A stretch of DNA of 64,000 nucleotides from Quillaja saponaria. Taxonomy: Eukaryota; Streptophyta; Magnoliopsida; Fabales; Quillajaceae. The stretch is taken from positions 6,324,001 to 6,388,000 of the forward strand of contig CM055611.1 of NCBI GenBank assembly GCA_029379385.1, given 5' to 3'. How positions within the stretch are numbered: the stretch's first letter is position 1; each line of letters opens with the position of its first letter. The notes under the pieces are model-generated. The model saw only the letters and a list, made by a program, of their open reading frames with translations, did no database searches and was not told where the DNA came from. The position numbers and the translations under genes are program-made. Below, in pieces: positions 47,270 to 58,032 of the stretch.

Positions 47270-47960
47270 AGATCCATATGTAAGTCATTAATGCCGAGGC
47301 AACAACTTCATCGTGTTGGTAAGTATATTGATCCGAATAAGGTCACATGGTATGGTCTGAAGTAAGAGTTTGAATGCATCTTTATCTATTCTATGAATCG
47401 TCGAAGTATTGCTAATCATATAATAGTTGGCCTTGTTACCTAATGCTCAACAAGAAAATTGGATAGTTAGGGCAAGGGAACCTTAGTACATTAAATTATG
47501 GGAGATAAGGTGCGAGATAAATCGTATTGCAGATTACACAAGTTGTTAGCACCAAAGCAATTTCAAAAAATTTACGTTGCTCAACACAATGGAGAAATAA
47601 TTGAGCTTATTGAAAAACTAAAACGCAAAATTATCCAGATAAATCAAAGACATGATAAATACCATGCTTAGAATAAGGTGGCTGTTTGGGAAGATGAGCT
47701 AAGGAATTCAACCATGAAAGAAATTGAAATTGATGTGCAATATGATAACTTGTCTGTCTATCCTGAGAGTGGCTATGATGATAACTTTGTCTATAATTGT
47801 CTCCCATCGCCTTTGTCAGCATGATGCTGAACAGCAACATATATTTCTTTCATTATTGCTAGTTTGTGACAAGTTTATAATATCAATAATATGTATTGCT
47901 TATTTTTTAAAAATTGCATATTGCTTCACATGACTAAGTTTATTATAATATAAAATTTTC
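47270..47960 (+). pseudogene. Unrecognised decayed coding region
   Basis: Plus-strand pieces in nearby frames: MPRQQLHRVGKYIDPNKV (~47292), VAQHNGEIIELIEKLKRKII (~47569-47630) and KEIEIDVQYDNLSVYPESGY (~47718-47780). Composition looks protein-like (charged, mixed), unlike flanking DNA, but stops interrupt it. I cannot assign a family. It lies in the 6-kb inverted-repeat element and may be captured host sequence or transposon protein. Confidence 0.3.
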
Positions 47961-48829
47961 ATCATTGTAATGACATAACACTCAAGACAACCACTGATTC
48001 CAAGACAAAGAGTACTGTTATGAGATGTTATAGGGAAATCATACATTACTTTCCATTTGGGTTGTGGCAAGGGGAAATTTGAAGTGGTAGTAATTCTTTA
48101 CATTCTAGGAGAGAAAACTCATGAGGAAATGAGAATTGTATGCTATGATTGGTGTGATAAATAAGGTGGTACAGTGGATTTTCAACTAGTGTGAAAGGAG
48201 GAGGGTGGTGAAACTAAAAAATAAAGACATTTCTATTGAGAATCTCATTCTTGTCTCTTACTCCCTTCACTATCTTAATCATTGTCCTCTCTTTGAAGCC
48301 TCTTCATATTTTGGTAGACATAGACGTCAAAAGGATCATGAAATTATAAGGCTTAAAGTCATAAGAAATGCTAGATTTTGGTTCATTATGGTGTGGTCTT
48401 ATTTTATGTTTAATATATTTAGAAAGATATTGAATTAGTTTATGTTAATATTTAAGTTTTGAGTCTTAGGTCTATTTAGTATTTTATGATTCTATTTCAT
48501 TCTGGCTCTTATAAGTGTCATTATATATTGGTTGGCTATTTAATTATGAGTTTTAATACTTTCAAGTTATATCTTCATAAAGGATAGATAAGATAAGAAA
48601 TTCTTAAGGCTTAGAATCTCTATTTATATAGGGTTGTAAATTGTAATACTTAAATTTTTGTACAGCATATTACTCAATTTTGAATGATTTTTACAATACA
48701 TGTAATGTCTGAGAAACACTAATATTTTTTAATTTACTTAAATTTTGCAATTCAAGACTTGTCATTATATTTTAACAAAGTTAAATATCATGAAATCAAA
48801 AAATTGATAGTGAAAGGGAACCAAAAAAA

Positions 48830-49015
48830 AAAATTGAATTTGAAATTGTGTTCAACGCACAAATTTGAATTTGCATTTTGAACCTACAAATTTTGAATAT
48901 ATGGGTTCAACCCACAAATTCTATTTTTGTGAGTTCGCCCTATGAACTTTAAATTTATGGGTACAACCTATGAGTTTTCCATTTATGGGTTAAACATATG
49001 AACTTTGTCGAAAAT
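48830..49015 (+). repeat. Degenerate short tandem repeat inside the right end of the 6-kb element
   Basis: Units such as ATATGGGTTCAACCCACAAATT, with TATGGGTACAACCTATGAG and ATGGGTTAAACATATGAAC, recur about every 35 bp. They sit just inside the right inverted arm. Confidence 0.6.
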
Positions 49016-49760
49016 ATCCCCTATGCGTTTATGTTACTGACATGGCAAGTAAATTTGTGTGTTAAAGACACGGATTCATAAAAAATGGAGTCTGGTACTT
49101 ATTTTTCAAAAAGCTATGTTTAGCTCTTATATTTTTCAAACAACCAATTCTAGTCCATCTCCCCAATAAAAGACTGTGTGAGGAAAAATTGTCCTCAACA
49201 CATGATAATAAAAGAAGGAATTATGTTTTTCATTCATATAACCTACTTTTTTTGGTAAAAAAAATTAAACAGGGGTTTGACTGCAATAATACAATCATAT
49301 GATAATAGTCATGAATCATGATACAATTAATATAGCGAATCAGTGATCAATAATACCATATTAGTGTGATTTAGAATTGAGTTTAGAATTTAGTACTTGA
49401 TTTTAAGTATATTTGTTGTACGGCCCTATACCTCATTCAAGGTAATTGAACCGAATTCAAAATTTCTACAAAATTGAATAACCAATACTACCCTTTAATA
49501 AATTTCTAGCTACAAGCCCTAGTATCTTTAGATTACCCAATGCAAGTCATTTGTATTTCATTTATATTATCTCAAAAAGGAGAAAATCATAACCTTGTTT
49601 CTAATAATGCCACCGAATGGTAAATGACAAAGAATTTCTTTCCTTACGTAATACCGTCAATAATGAGTTCATCCATGCAGCCCAATTACAACTAGAATTT
49701 GAATCATGCTTCTTTATTTTAAGAGTGTGGAAAATACCAGTAACTATATATGTAAGACAT

Positions 49761-50093
49761 TAAGAAGTAATTATATATTTAACTAGATTTATTTGGCTTT
49801 CTTGCGATACACAAATTATTTTATTATTTTTGTAAAACTGATAAATATTTTTAAATTTTAAAAAATTTCTTTTATTTTGTGAGATTTATTATCAACAATA
49901 TTATTAATTTATGTACTATTTTTTATTTTAAAGGTATTAGGTTCGAAAGATAAAATTAAAATAATGTGACATTCAAATATATAATTCTTAACATAGTATT
50001 CTCATTATTAACTTATGTCTATATTGTGTGTATCACCCTGCCAACATACTATTCTCCAACAATTATATAATATAAGGAAAATCTTAACATGCA
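49761..50093. other. AT-rich stretch with no recognised feature
   Basis: No coding similarity; lies between copy 4 and the foldback element. Confidence 0.4.
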
Positions 50094-50960
50094 CCAATGT
50101 GAGTGTAAATTAAGAATGTCTATTATTTCATGTGGACATTAAAACCATCAATTACTTGTTAAAATTAATTAATTATTAAAATATATTATATTATTTTAAA
50201 TATAAGACACATTTAATGTTGAATAATATTTCAGTTTTTGTTAATGATTGATTATTTCTCTCTCCTAAAACTTTTTTCTTTTTTGTTGAAATTTTGGCTA
50301 ATATAAATCTATCCATGTTAGTTTTTACACATCTTGAATATTTTGCTTTTAATATTTAATTTTATTTTTAAAGTAGTTTAAATTAAAAAAATTTGGACAG
50401 TGCGGGGAGACCAAAATAGCAAGTATGTGCCAAATTATTGGCTATAAAATTTATTCACATTTTTTTTTTAATTTTCAATTAATTCCTATAATATTTTTTA
50501 TCAAATATTTTCAATATGAAGGAAGTCAAAGGCATTCAAATTAAAACAATTTCATTTTGAAAGAATCTTGACCACAACAACCAAAGCATCACCAAAGGGA
50601 ACAATAACTTAAATTTGGCACACACGCCTGTTTTGGTCTCCTTGTACTATCTAAAAAAATTTAATTTTAATTTCTTATAAAAGAAAAAGAGAGAATTAAA
50701 ATAAAATATTCAAGACGTGTGAAAACTGCCATGGATAGATTCTTATTAGCTATGAAGGAGAAATTTCAAAAAGAAAATAAATATGGTTTTAGGAGAGAGA
50801 AATAATCAATTATTAATGAAGATGGAGATATTATTCAACATTAAATGTGTCTTATATTTAAAATACTAAAATACCCTTCACTGATTACTTAATTTTGATA
50901 AGTAAATGATATTTTTTGTCCACTTGAAAAAGTGAACATTGATAACACACACTCATATGG
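50094..50960. mobile_element. Foldback-type element with ~350-bp inverted arms
   Basis: Left arm ~50094-50440 and right arm ~50600-50960 are inverted copies. They share AATATAAGACACATTTAATG, TTGATTATTTCTCTCTCCTA, AATCTATCCATG and GGAGACCAAAA; the central ~150 bp is unpaired. No ORF. The flanks (TAACATGCA left; GTATATGTA right after removing the gypsy element) match at only 5 of 9 bases, so a 9-bp duplication is possible but weak. Long-arm Mutator-type or foldback element. Confidence 0.8.
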
Positions 50961-50961
50961 G

Positions 50962-50966
50962 TATAT
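50962..50966. repeat. Target-site duplication TATAT, left
   Basis: TATAT directly before the 5' LTR; repeated at 60304-60308. Confidence 0.85.
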
Positions 50967-51076
50967 TGTTACAACCCAGTATTGTAACTTTAAGTTTTAG
51001 AGGTAGTGTGTAAACTTTTAGTAATAACAATAAACAAGTATATAAATAAAGCAAACAACACTACACTATAAAAATC

Positions 51077-51108
<32 letters not shown>

Positions 51109-53265
51109 CACACCTCTATTTTAAAGTTTTGACTTTGACTTCACTTTTTATCTTTTTGCTTTTTCTTTTCTCCCATTATTCTTTTATTTCCCATAGTCTA
51201 AACTTTCCTATTTCTAGAGTTTTCTTTCCTTCCTCTACTGCCCGAGAGTTCATCTCCTCTTTGGCCATGTATGGTGTTTTGTTGAGTCTCCTTTTTTCTT
51301 GTAATTCCGTCTAGCCTCCTCCCTCCAATGCTGGCATGTTTCCTCTCTTCTTTCTAGTTGATTGGGCAGCTGTGTCGTGAGCTCTAGCGACTATCAATAG
51401 CCACCTTGAAGAGCAGTGGTAACCGTGGTTTTTCCTCCTCCTTGGTCAACCAATAGAGGCTGAAATGAAGCTATTACTTTAGCTCGTAGTGAGCAGCTGG
51501 ACTGCTTCAAGCGCAAGCCACTATTTTGCATCTTCATAGTTGTTAAATTGTGATAAATTCCCAAAACTTTGTTACTTCTAATTCAATCAAATTCTCTTGT
51601 TTTACTTAGAGCTAGAATGCCTCCCTATTTATGTTGATTAGGGGTTTGAAATTAAGAAGTCTAAGTGGGTGAATTAAAGCTTGAAAGTGTTGTACAATAA
51701 TGCGAAGTGTTGTGACTTGTTAAAGAAATTCAAAGTTTAAGTTCGAATGCCTCTAAACAAATTATACAACTTTACTTCAATGTTTAGATTATAGGTAATG
51801 TTGAATGTTGTGGATTTATGATAATTTCTTGGTATATATACATATATATATATAAGACATACACACATACACACATATACATTGTAGTCAAGCATGGCTT
51901 TAAGGTTTTTGTTAAAATTTCTAAAAAAGTAGTTCTTATAAATATGTGTAAGCTGATATATATATATATATATATAGGTTCTTGGTAATTAAAGGTTTAT
52001 AACTTATGAAATTTACAAACTAAATTATATTTGAAAATGTAAATTCAGCTTCGGAGTGCACCATTGGTTCAACGACACATTTGACCCCAAGAAGGAGTGA
52101 CAAGAAAAATCTATAAACTTTGTGAGTGAAAAATATTATCCTTTGGTTGCTAGTTGTGTGTTGAATATTTGATTATATGTATATATAGTGGTCAAGTGTG
52201 GATGTTTAATGCTTTGATTGATTTACTTGGTAAGAATGTTATGTTTTTCTTAAAAAAAAAAACTTTTTCAATTGGTGTGTCGTGTGTATCGGTGTGAAAT
52301 GTTGTTTGTGGTTGATAGGCCAATGAGTTCATTTTTATATGAATTAAACATTTAGGTGCACCTAGGATATCTTTGATTTGATTATTTAAAATTCTAATAC
52401 AAACAGTCGAGTAACTAAACCCTAGAGAGGTTAAGTGAGAAGTTGATCCATATTTGGTATGTGGGAACAAAAAAGCCCCGAGGATGAAATGTACATGGTG
52501 TGCGGGTGCTAAGTTGCCATGATTCTTGGCCCTTTTGGATACTTTGCTTGATTTGTTTAGAATATGATCTTTTGTGAATTATTTTGAGATTTTGGTTTTG
52601 CATTTTATATATATGCGCACATGTGAAATTTGAATTGTATTGTAAGTTATACTAATGTGAAACTATTAGGCATATGTCTTATTATTATAGGTTAATTGAT
52701 GCTAGTACCCTTTGGGTACATTTTTTATTCACTGAGTCTTTATGACTCACTTTTTGTTTATTTATGTTTTATTTTTAGATCTATGATCTCAGCAAGTTTA
52801 TCCAACTTAAACTTGACTTTCGATTGCTATCACGACAAGGTATTCATGAGAGAGCACAATCTTGAATCCATGGGTGAAGATTTTGCAGTCATATTAGGGC
52901 TTGAGTCATGAACTTTTGAATTATGTAATAGGTTGGGATGTTGGTTTCTTTTGTGTGAAAATGGAGTGAAGCTCCTTGTTGATATTGTTTTATTGTTGAT
53001 GCTGCTATTATTATGTATAACCAGGATAATTTATATATCTTTTATATTATTGGAGCATGTTTCACTTTACAAGAAACCTCTATCAAAATTTATATTTATA
53101 CTTCTCCTTCTTTCAGTAAACTTGTGTTTATATATAGTTGTATTTTATAAAAGTTTCTTTTAACTATTATTTTAGTCAATTGTTATGAGCAATTCTTTTG
53201 ATTTGGAGTCAGGGTTATAGAGGTTTGGTTATCTATTCCTCCGGCTAGTCATACAGGGTATGACA
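50967..53265 (+). repeat. 5' LTR
   Basis: 2299 bp, TGTTACAACCC to GGGTATGACA. A TATA-like stretch (GTATATAAATAAAGC) lies near 51037-51051 and an AT microsatellite at 51077-51104. ORFs within (51129-51314, 52696-52911, 52933-53163) are not genes. Confidence 0.9.
51077..51104. repeat. (TA)n microsatellite
   Basis: About 28 bp of pure TA in the 5' LTR; the 3' LTR has a shorter, mixed version near 58136-58160. Confidence 0.9.
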
Positions 53266-53268
53266 AGT

Positions 53269-53280
53269 TGGTATCAGAGT
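53269..53280 (+). promoter_or_regulatory. Primer binding site (initiator Met tRNA)
   Basis: TGGTATCAGAGT, three bases after the LTR end; differs from the exact complement of initiator Met tRNA only at the last base. Confidence 0.9.
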
Positions 53281-53449
53281 TAGGTTTAAAGGTCCATGAT
53301 TGCAATCGTAGGATGTGGTTATTTGTTTGCATATGTTACCTAAGGCTCATATGGACTTAGTAATACACTTATTTCATCCTAAAACTTCAAGTTGTGATTC
53401 TATAAAATATTGTCCTTTGCCTTATATGAGAAATATAGTCGTAGGAGGC

Positions 53450-54640
53450 AGCAAATGCTGGCTTCAACCAGGACTCTACTAGTCCTCAGGCACCTGTGAC
53501 AAGAGGTAGAGGTCGTAAAGGATGTGGTTGAGGTAGAGGTACAGCCATAGAGCAAGTGGAAGTGGTGGCACCTATTCTTAATTTAGAGCAACTTGTGTAA
53601 GGACTAGATAAGGTGCAGAGAACTATGGGTGATTTAGTTGGAATTTTAGCCCAGCAAAAACAGTCTTAACCAGGTCAACCGCAACCTCCTCAAGTCCATC
53701 CTATTCAATCTCAGTAAGAGGCATCCAGTTCCAGCTTAGTAAGATAAATCAGTATTTCTGTCACTACATGTTTTCAGGAAAATGTAGCCACCTAGGTTCT
53801 CTGGTATGGATTCTTCCTAGGATCCATATACTTTCTTAGAGAAGTATGATCGATTGTGTATGGCATTAGGGTGTGATCCTATTCCAGCAGTAGAGTTAGT
53901 AGCTACCAGTTGCATGATGTGGCATATAAGTGGTACAAGGTGTTAGTGCAGCGACAAATTACACTTACTCCACTTGCGTGGCCCGAGTTTAGCAAAGCTT
54001 TTACTGAACGCTTTTTACCTGAAAGCATAAGGGATAAGTATGCTCGAAAATTTGAGCGACTAGTTCATACTAAAGCTTATACTGAAGCTCATTCTGAAGT
54101 CATGTCAATAGCAGAGTATGAGACTCAATTCACTAGGTTATCCCACTTTTCTCCCCATATGGTGGCAACTGAGCAAATGAGAGTGAAGAGGTTTGTCAAT
54201 GGTTTGAAAGATTCCTTTTCCAATTAGTGTTTGTGACAGACACTACCACTTATACACAGGCTATGGATGCTGCTTATTAACTTGAGAACTGGTATCTAGA
54301 AAGGCAATGAGATCGAGAAAGTCATAAGAAGGCAAGATAGAAGGGTCCTTACACTTCTAGGTCAGGTGGTTCTCGAAGGCCTGAAGGTGAATCTACCTCA
54401 AGATGCGGCTCATTTCATAAGGGTTTTTAGTTGGGCAGAGGTTAAACTAGACAGAGTTTTGAAGTCAGTCACAAATGGCATCATCTAGTGGTCCCCGAGC
54501 TTCATAAGTTTCTGTGTGCCCTACTTATGGTATCAGACACATAAGACAAATGTAGAAGGGAGTCTGGTACATGTTTCAAGTATGGTTCCATCGATCATCG
54601 TATCCGAGATTGTCCAATAATGAGTGGGCAATCTTCTTTG
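53450..54640 (+). pseudogene. gag (capsid and zinc knuckle)
   Basis: The capsid-like core lies in an open stretch (53910-54227) with AYKWYKVLVQRQ, WPEFSKAFTERFLPESIRD and MSIAEYETQFTRLSHFSP, characteristic of Retrotrans_gag. Upstream an Arg/Gly-rich piece (VTRGRGRKGCG) and downstream a zinc knuckle at 54572-54613 (CFKYGSIDHRIRDC) fit. In the knuckle the second Cys of the CX2CX4HX4C motif is Tyr, so zinc binding would be lost. In-frame stops break the gene at several places. Confidence 0.85.
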
Positions 54641-54802
54641 GCTCAGTCATCTCATTCAGTGTTGGGTGGACCTCAATTGCTTAATACTCCTGCTAGATTT
54701 CATGTGGGTTGTGGTACTTTTTCAAGAGGTTTGCTATCTTCGGGCAAGGGTTAAGCTAGTGTTTTGCTTTGATTACTCAAGATGCTCAGGCTTCAAATGT
54801 AA

Positions 54803-55069
54803 TTGTGTCCGGTGGATTATTTTTTTGCTCAGTTAGTGCTAAAATATTTTTTTGTTCCTAGAGCCACTCATTCTTTCATATCTCCAAATTTTGCCTCTAG
54901 TGAGAGGAAGGCGTCAGAATCTCTTGAGGTTACTTTAGCAGTTTCGACACCTTTGGAGGAAATAATTCTTGTAAATAGGTATATTCCTTCTTGTGAAGTG
55001 GTGGTGGATACTAGGGTATGCTATGTAGACTTGATAATATTGGATAGTTGCAATATGAAGTCATTCTAG
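54803..55069 (+). pseudogene. Aspartic protease remnant
   Basis: An 88-codon open stretch contains FVPRATHSFISPNFAS, where working elements have an Asp-Ser/Pro-Gly-Ala-Thr-His-Ser-Phe block. The catalytic Asp is Val and the Gly is Arg, so it is inactive even though the frame is open. Confidence 0.8.
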
Positions 55070-55439
55070 GCATAGACCAGTTGTTTAACTATCAAGATGT
55101 GGTTGATTATCATAAGAAAAGTGTCAAGTTTAGCATTCTTAAGAAGCCGACTATTGTTTTTCAAGAGGATCGAAGTGAATTTCCTTGCAATTTAATCTCT
55201 GCTATTCAAGCTAGAAAGCTTATCAAGAAGTAACATCAGGCTTATCAAGATTATGTTAGGGATATCAATTAGAATGTCCTCCTTTGGAGAAAATTCTTGT
55301 GGTGAATGAATTCCTTGATGTATTTCTGGATGAACTTGCTGGACTCCCTCTAGAGAGAGAGAGTGTGGCATTGATCTATTACAAGGCACTCAACCAATCT
55401 TTATATTCTCATACCGTATAGCTCCTAGTGAATTGAGAG

Positions 55440-55990
55440 AGCTAAAGGTGTAGTTGCAAGACTTACTAGATAAGAGGTTTATCCACCCCAGTATATCTCC
55501 TTAGGGTGCTCCAGTTCCTTTAGTCAAAAAGAATGATGGTTTGTTTCGACTGTCTATCGATTACAGGCAATTAAATAAGGTCACGATGAAGAATAAGTAG
55601 CCTATCCCCATGATTAATGATTTATTTGATCAATTACAAGGAACTCAGAACTTTTCAAAGACTGATATACTTTCAGGGTATTACCAACTCCAGATTAAGA
55701 AAAAGACATTCTAAAAACTCATTTCCACACTTGATATGGACATTATGAGTTCTTAGTTATATCTTTTGGACTCACCAATGCTCATGTAGTGTTCATGCAT
55801 CTTATGAATATGGTGTTCAAGCCTTTCCGAGATTAGTATGTTATTGTTTTTATTAATGACATGTTGGTGTACTCTCAGAGTAAGGAAGAGCATATGAAGC
55901 ATCTTCAAATTATCTTGCAAACACTTCAGGAAAACTAAACTTTATGCTTAGTTCTTTAAGTATGAATTATAGTTGAATCAAGTAACCTTC
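55440..55990 (+). pseudogene. Reverse transcriptase remnant
   Basis: Recognisable blocks: [20 protein letters not shown], then [24 protein letters not shown] and VFINDMLVYSQSKEEHMKHL. The catalytic FIDD block is FIND (first Asp to Asn at ~55856). Stops and a frameshift separate the blocks. Confidence 0.85.
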
Positions 55991-56059
55991 CTCAGTTATG
56001 TGATTTCTAAAGAAGGAATTCGTGTGGATCCCAAGAAAGTTAAAGCAGTTTAGAATTAG

Positions 56060-56480
56060 CCTCATCCAACAAATATGTTAGAAATTTGGAGTTTTCTGGG
56101 TTTAGTTGGCTATTACAAGAGATTTGTTGAAAACTTTTCTCTTGTTACTGCACCTTTGACTCGGTTGACTCAAAAAGGTGTTAAGTTTGTTTGGTCAAAG
56201 GCTAATGAGGAAAGTTTTCATAAACTTAAGACTTGTTTGACTTCAGCTTTAGTTCTTACTCTTCCTTCTAATATAGGAAAGTATACAATATTTTGTGATG
56301 CTTCTCGTATTGGAGCTAGATGTGTTTTGATGTAGGATGGAAAGGTAATTGCATATGCTTTGAGACAACTGAAAAAGCATGAAACAAATTATCCCACCCA
56401 TAACCTGGAGATGCCAACAGTTTTTTTGCATTAAGGGTGTGGCGGCATTATTTGTGTGCCAGCGTAGATGGATTGAGTTG
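56060..56480 (+). pseudogene. RNase H (Ty3 type) remnant
   Basis: An 86-codon open stretch (56075-56335) reads SFLGLVGYYKRFVENFS, then TRLTQKGVKFVWS and YTIFCDASRIGARCVLM, the RT connection and start of RNase H; the Asp of CDAS is kept. A stop follows at 56333, and the rest ([19 protein letters not shown]) is out of order by frameshifts. Confidence 0.85.
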
Positions 56481-56527
56481 TTACAAGATTATGATTTTTC
56501 GTTTTCTTATATCTTGGGAAAGCTAAT

Positions 56528-57960
56528 GTGGTTGCGGATGCTTTGAGTATGAAATCAATGGATAGGTTATCTCATGTGGCAACTATTCACAGTCGAGTTG
56601 TTAAAGATGTACAGAGGTGCATGGTTGATGGAATTAGATTTGAAATGTCTCCTTATGGGATATTGTTAACTCATATTAAGGTGAAATCTACTTTGATTGA
56701 AGCTATGAAAGACGCACAAGCAGCTGACTCTGAGGTGTGTGCCAAGAAAGCCAAATATGATCAGTTTGCAACCAGTGAGTTCAGGGTGGATAATGAAGGA
56801 GTGCTAAGGTATCACGATCTAATAGATGTTCCATTTGATTATGAATTGAGAAAGAAAATTCTAGAAGGGGCTCATTGCTCGTCATAAGTAATGCATCCTG
56901 GCTCTTAGATGTATCAAAACTTGAAGAAATTTTATTGGTAGGAAGTTCTGAAAAAGGATGTGGCAAACTTTGTTTCCATATGCCTGGTATGCCAGCAGGT
57001 GAAAGCCAAACATCAGAAACTTGCAAGAACATTGAAAAGATTAGATCTTGGGAGAAAACTACATACTCAACACATCAGTATGCTAAGTTATATTTAGATG
57101 AGATAGTTTCATTACACGAAATGCCAGGTTTTATTATTTCAGACTGGGGTGCTTAGTTTACCGCGGTGTTTTGAAAATCGTTTCATAAAGCTCTTGGTAC
57201 TCAGCTACTATTAGTATAGATTTTCATCCTCAAATTGATGGCCAGTCTACAAACCTTAGAAGATATGTTGTGAGCTTATATAATGGATTTTAAAGGGAGT
57301 TGGGATCAGCACCTGCCTTTTATAGAGTTCGCTTATAACAACAGCTATCATTGCAGCATTCAGATGGCACCTTTTGAGGTTTTGCAGGGAAGAAAGTATA
57401 GATCTCTAGTTAAATGGTTTGAAACCAGTGAGCATTAATTACTGGGACAAGAATTGGTTCAAGATGCTGTAGAGAATGTACAGGTTATCCGTGATAAACT
57501 GAGAATGACTCAAAGTAAACAAATGTCTTATGCCAATAATTGTAGGAGGGAGTTAAAATTTGAAGTGGGTGATCATGCGTTTCTGAAGGTTTTACCTTTT
57601 AAAGGCACAATGCGATTTAGCAAGAAAGGGAAATTAAGTCCGAGACCTTTCCAAATTTTGGATAAGGTTAGAGTTATAGTGTACAGGTTGGTATTAATGC
57701 CAGACTTGGACATGCTATATCCAGTTTTTCATATGTCTATGCTCTGGAAGTATTTGCCTAATGAGTCTCACGTTTTGTGGGTTCAAATGGATAAAAATCT
57801 GACATGTGAAAAGCAACCAATGACAATCATAGATAGACAAGTCCAAAAGCATTCATTAAAAATCATTCCTTCAGTGAAAGTCATTTTGCTACACCATAAT
57901 GAACAAGAAGACACTTAGGAACTCGAGGATACAATGAAGCAACAATATCCTTATCTTTTT
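56528..57960 (+). pseudogene. Integrase and chromodomain-like tail
   Basis: The HHCC zinc region spans ~56860-57010 (VMHPGS...NLKKFYW and ICLVCQQVKAKHQ, with stops). The DDE core is shortened: the stretch that should hold the first Asp is missing before YAKLYLDEIVSLHEMPG, the second Asp remains in ISDWGA, and the Glu-bearing segment after DGQS is deleted. The tail (57454-57918) is a 154-codon open stretch with VGDHAFLKVLPFKGTMRF and SVKVILLHH, ending in a stop; chromodomain-like residues continue to 57960. Non-functional. Confidence 0.85.
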
Positions 57961-58021
57961 TAATGATTCAAGTAAACGATACATTCGTAATTACTTTATT
58001 GAAATACAAATGAATTTTTTT

Positions 58022-58032
58022 AAGGGGGAAAG
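58022..58032 (+). promoter_or_regulatory. Polypurine tract
   Basis: AAGGGGGAAAG directly before the 3' LTR, preceded by a T-rich run; the normal site for plus-strand priming. Confidence 0.9.

Larger units (their letters stand above)
42976..49140. mobile_element. ~6.1-kb inverted-repeat element, possibly gene-carrying
   Basis: Left arm ~42976-43070 and right arm ~49036-49140 are imperfect inverted repeats sharing AAGAG(T/C)TAAACATAG and CGTGTCTTTAA.ACAC. It lies within an otherwise colinear copy 4. No transposase was recognised and no target duplication was found. Inside are an exon-like stretch (43781-43875), T/C-rich sequence at 43080-43390 and weak coding traces at 46.0-46.5 and 47.3-47.9 kb. 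A Mutator-type or Pack-MULE-like element is the best guess; not proven. Confidence 0.5.
42200..49760 (-). pseudogene. MBD-like unit, copy 4 (3' flank blocks), split by a 6-kb element
   Basis: 42200-42975 and 49141-49760 together follow the order of non-coding blocks in copy 1 (22180-23690): CCACCTGAAAACTAAG near 42250; CCATATGGCCTCC at 42657 (as at 22752); AACACATGATAATA near 49197; TTTTTGGTAAAAAAAATTAAACA near 49250; the ACCTCATTCAAGGTAATTGAACC block at 49430. I see no exon pieces after 49760. The 42976-49140 insertion separates the halves. Confidence 0.5.
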
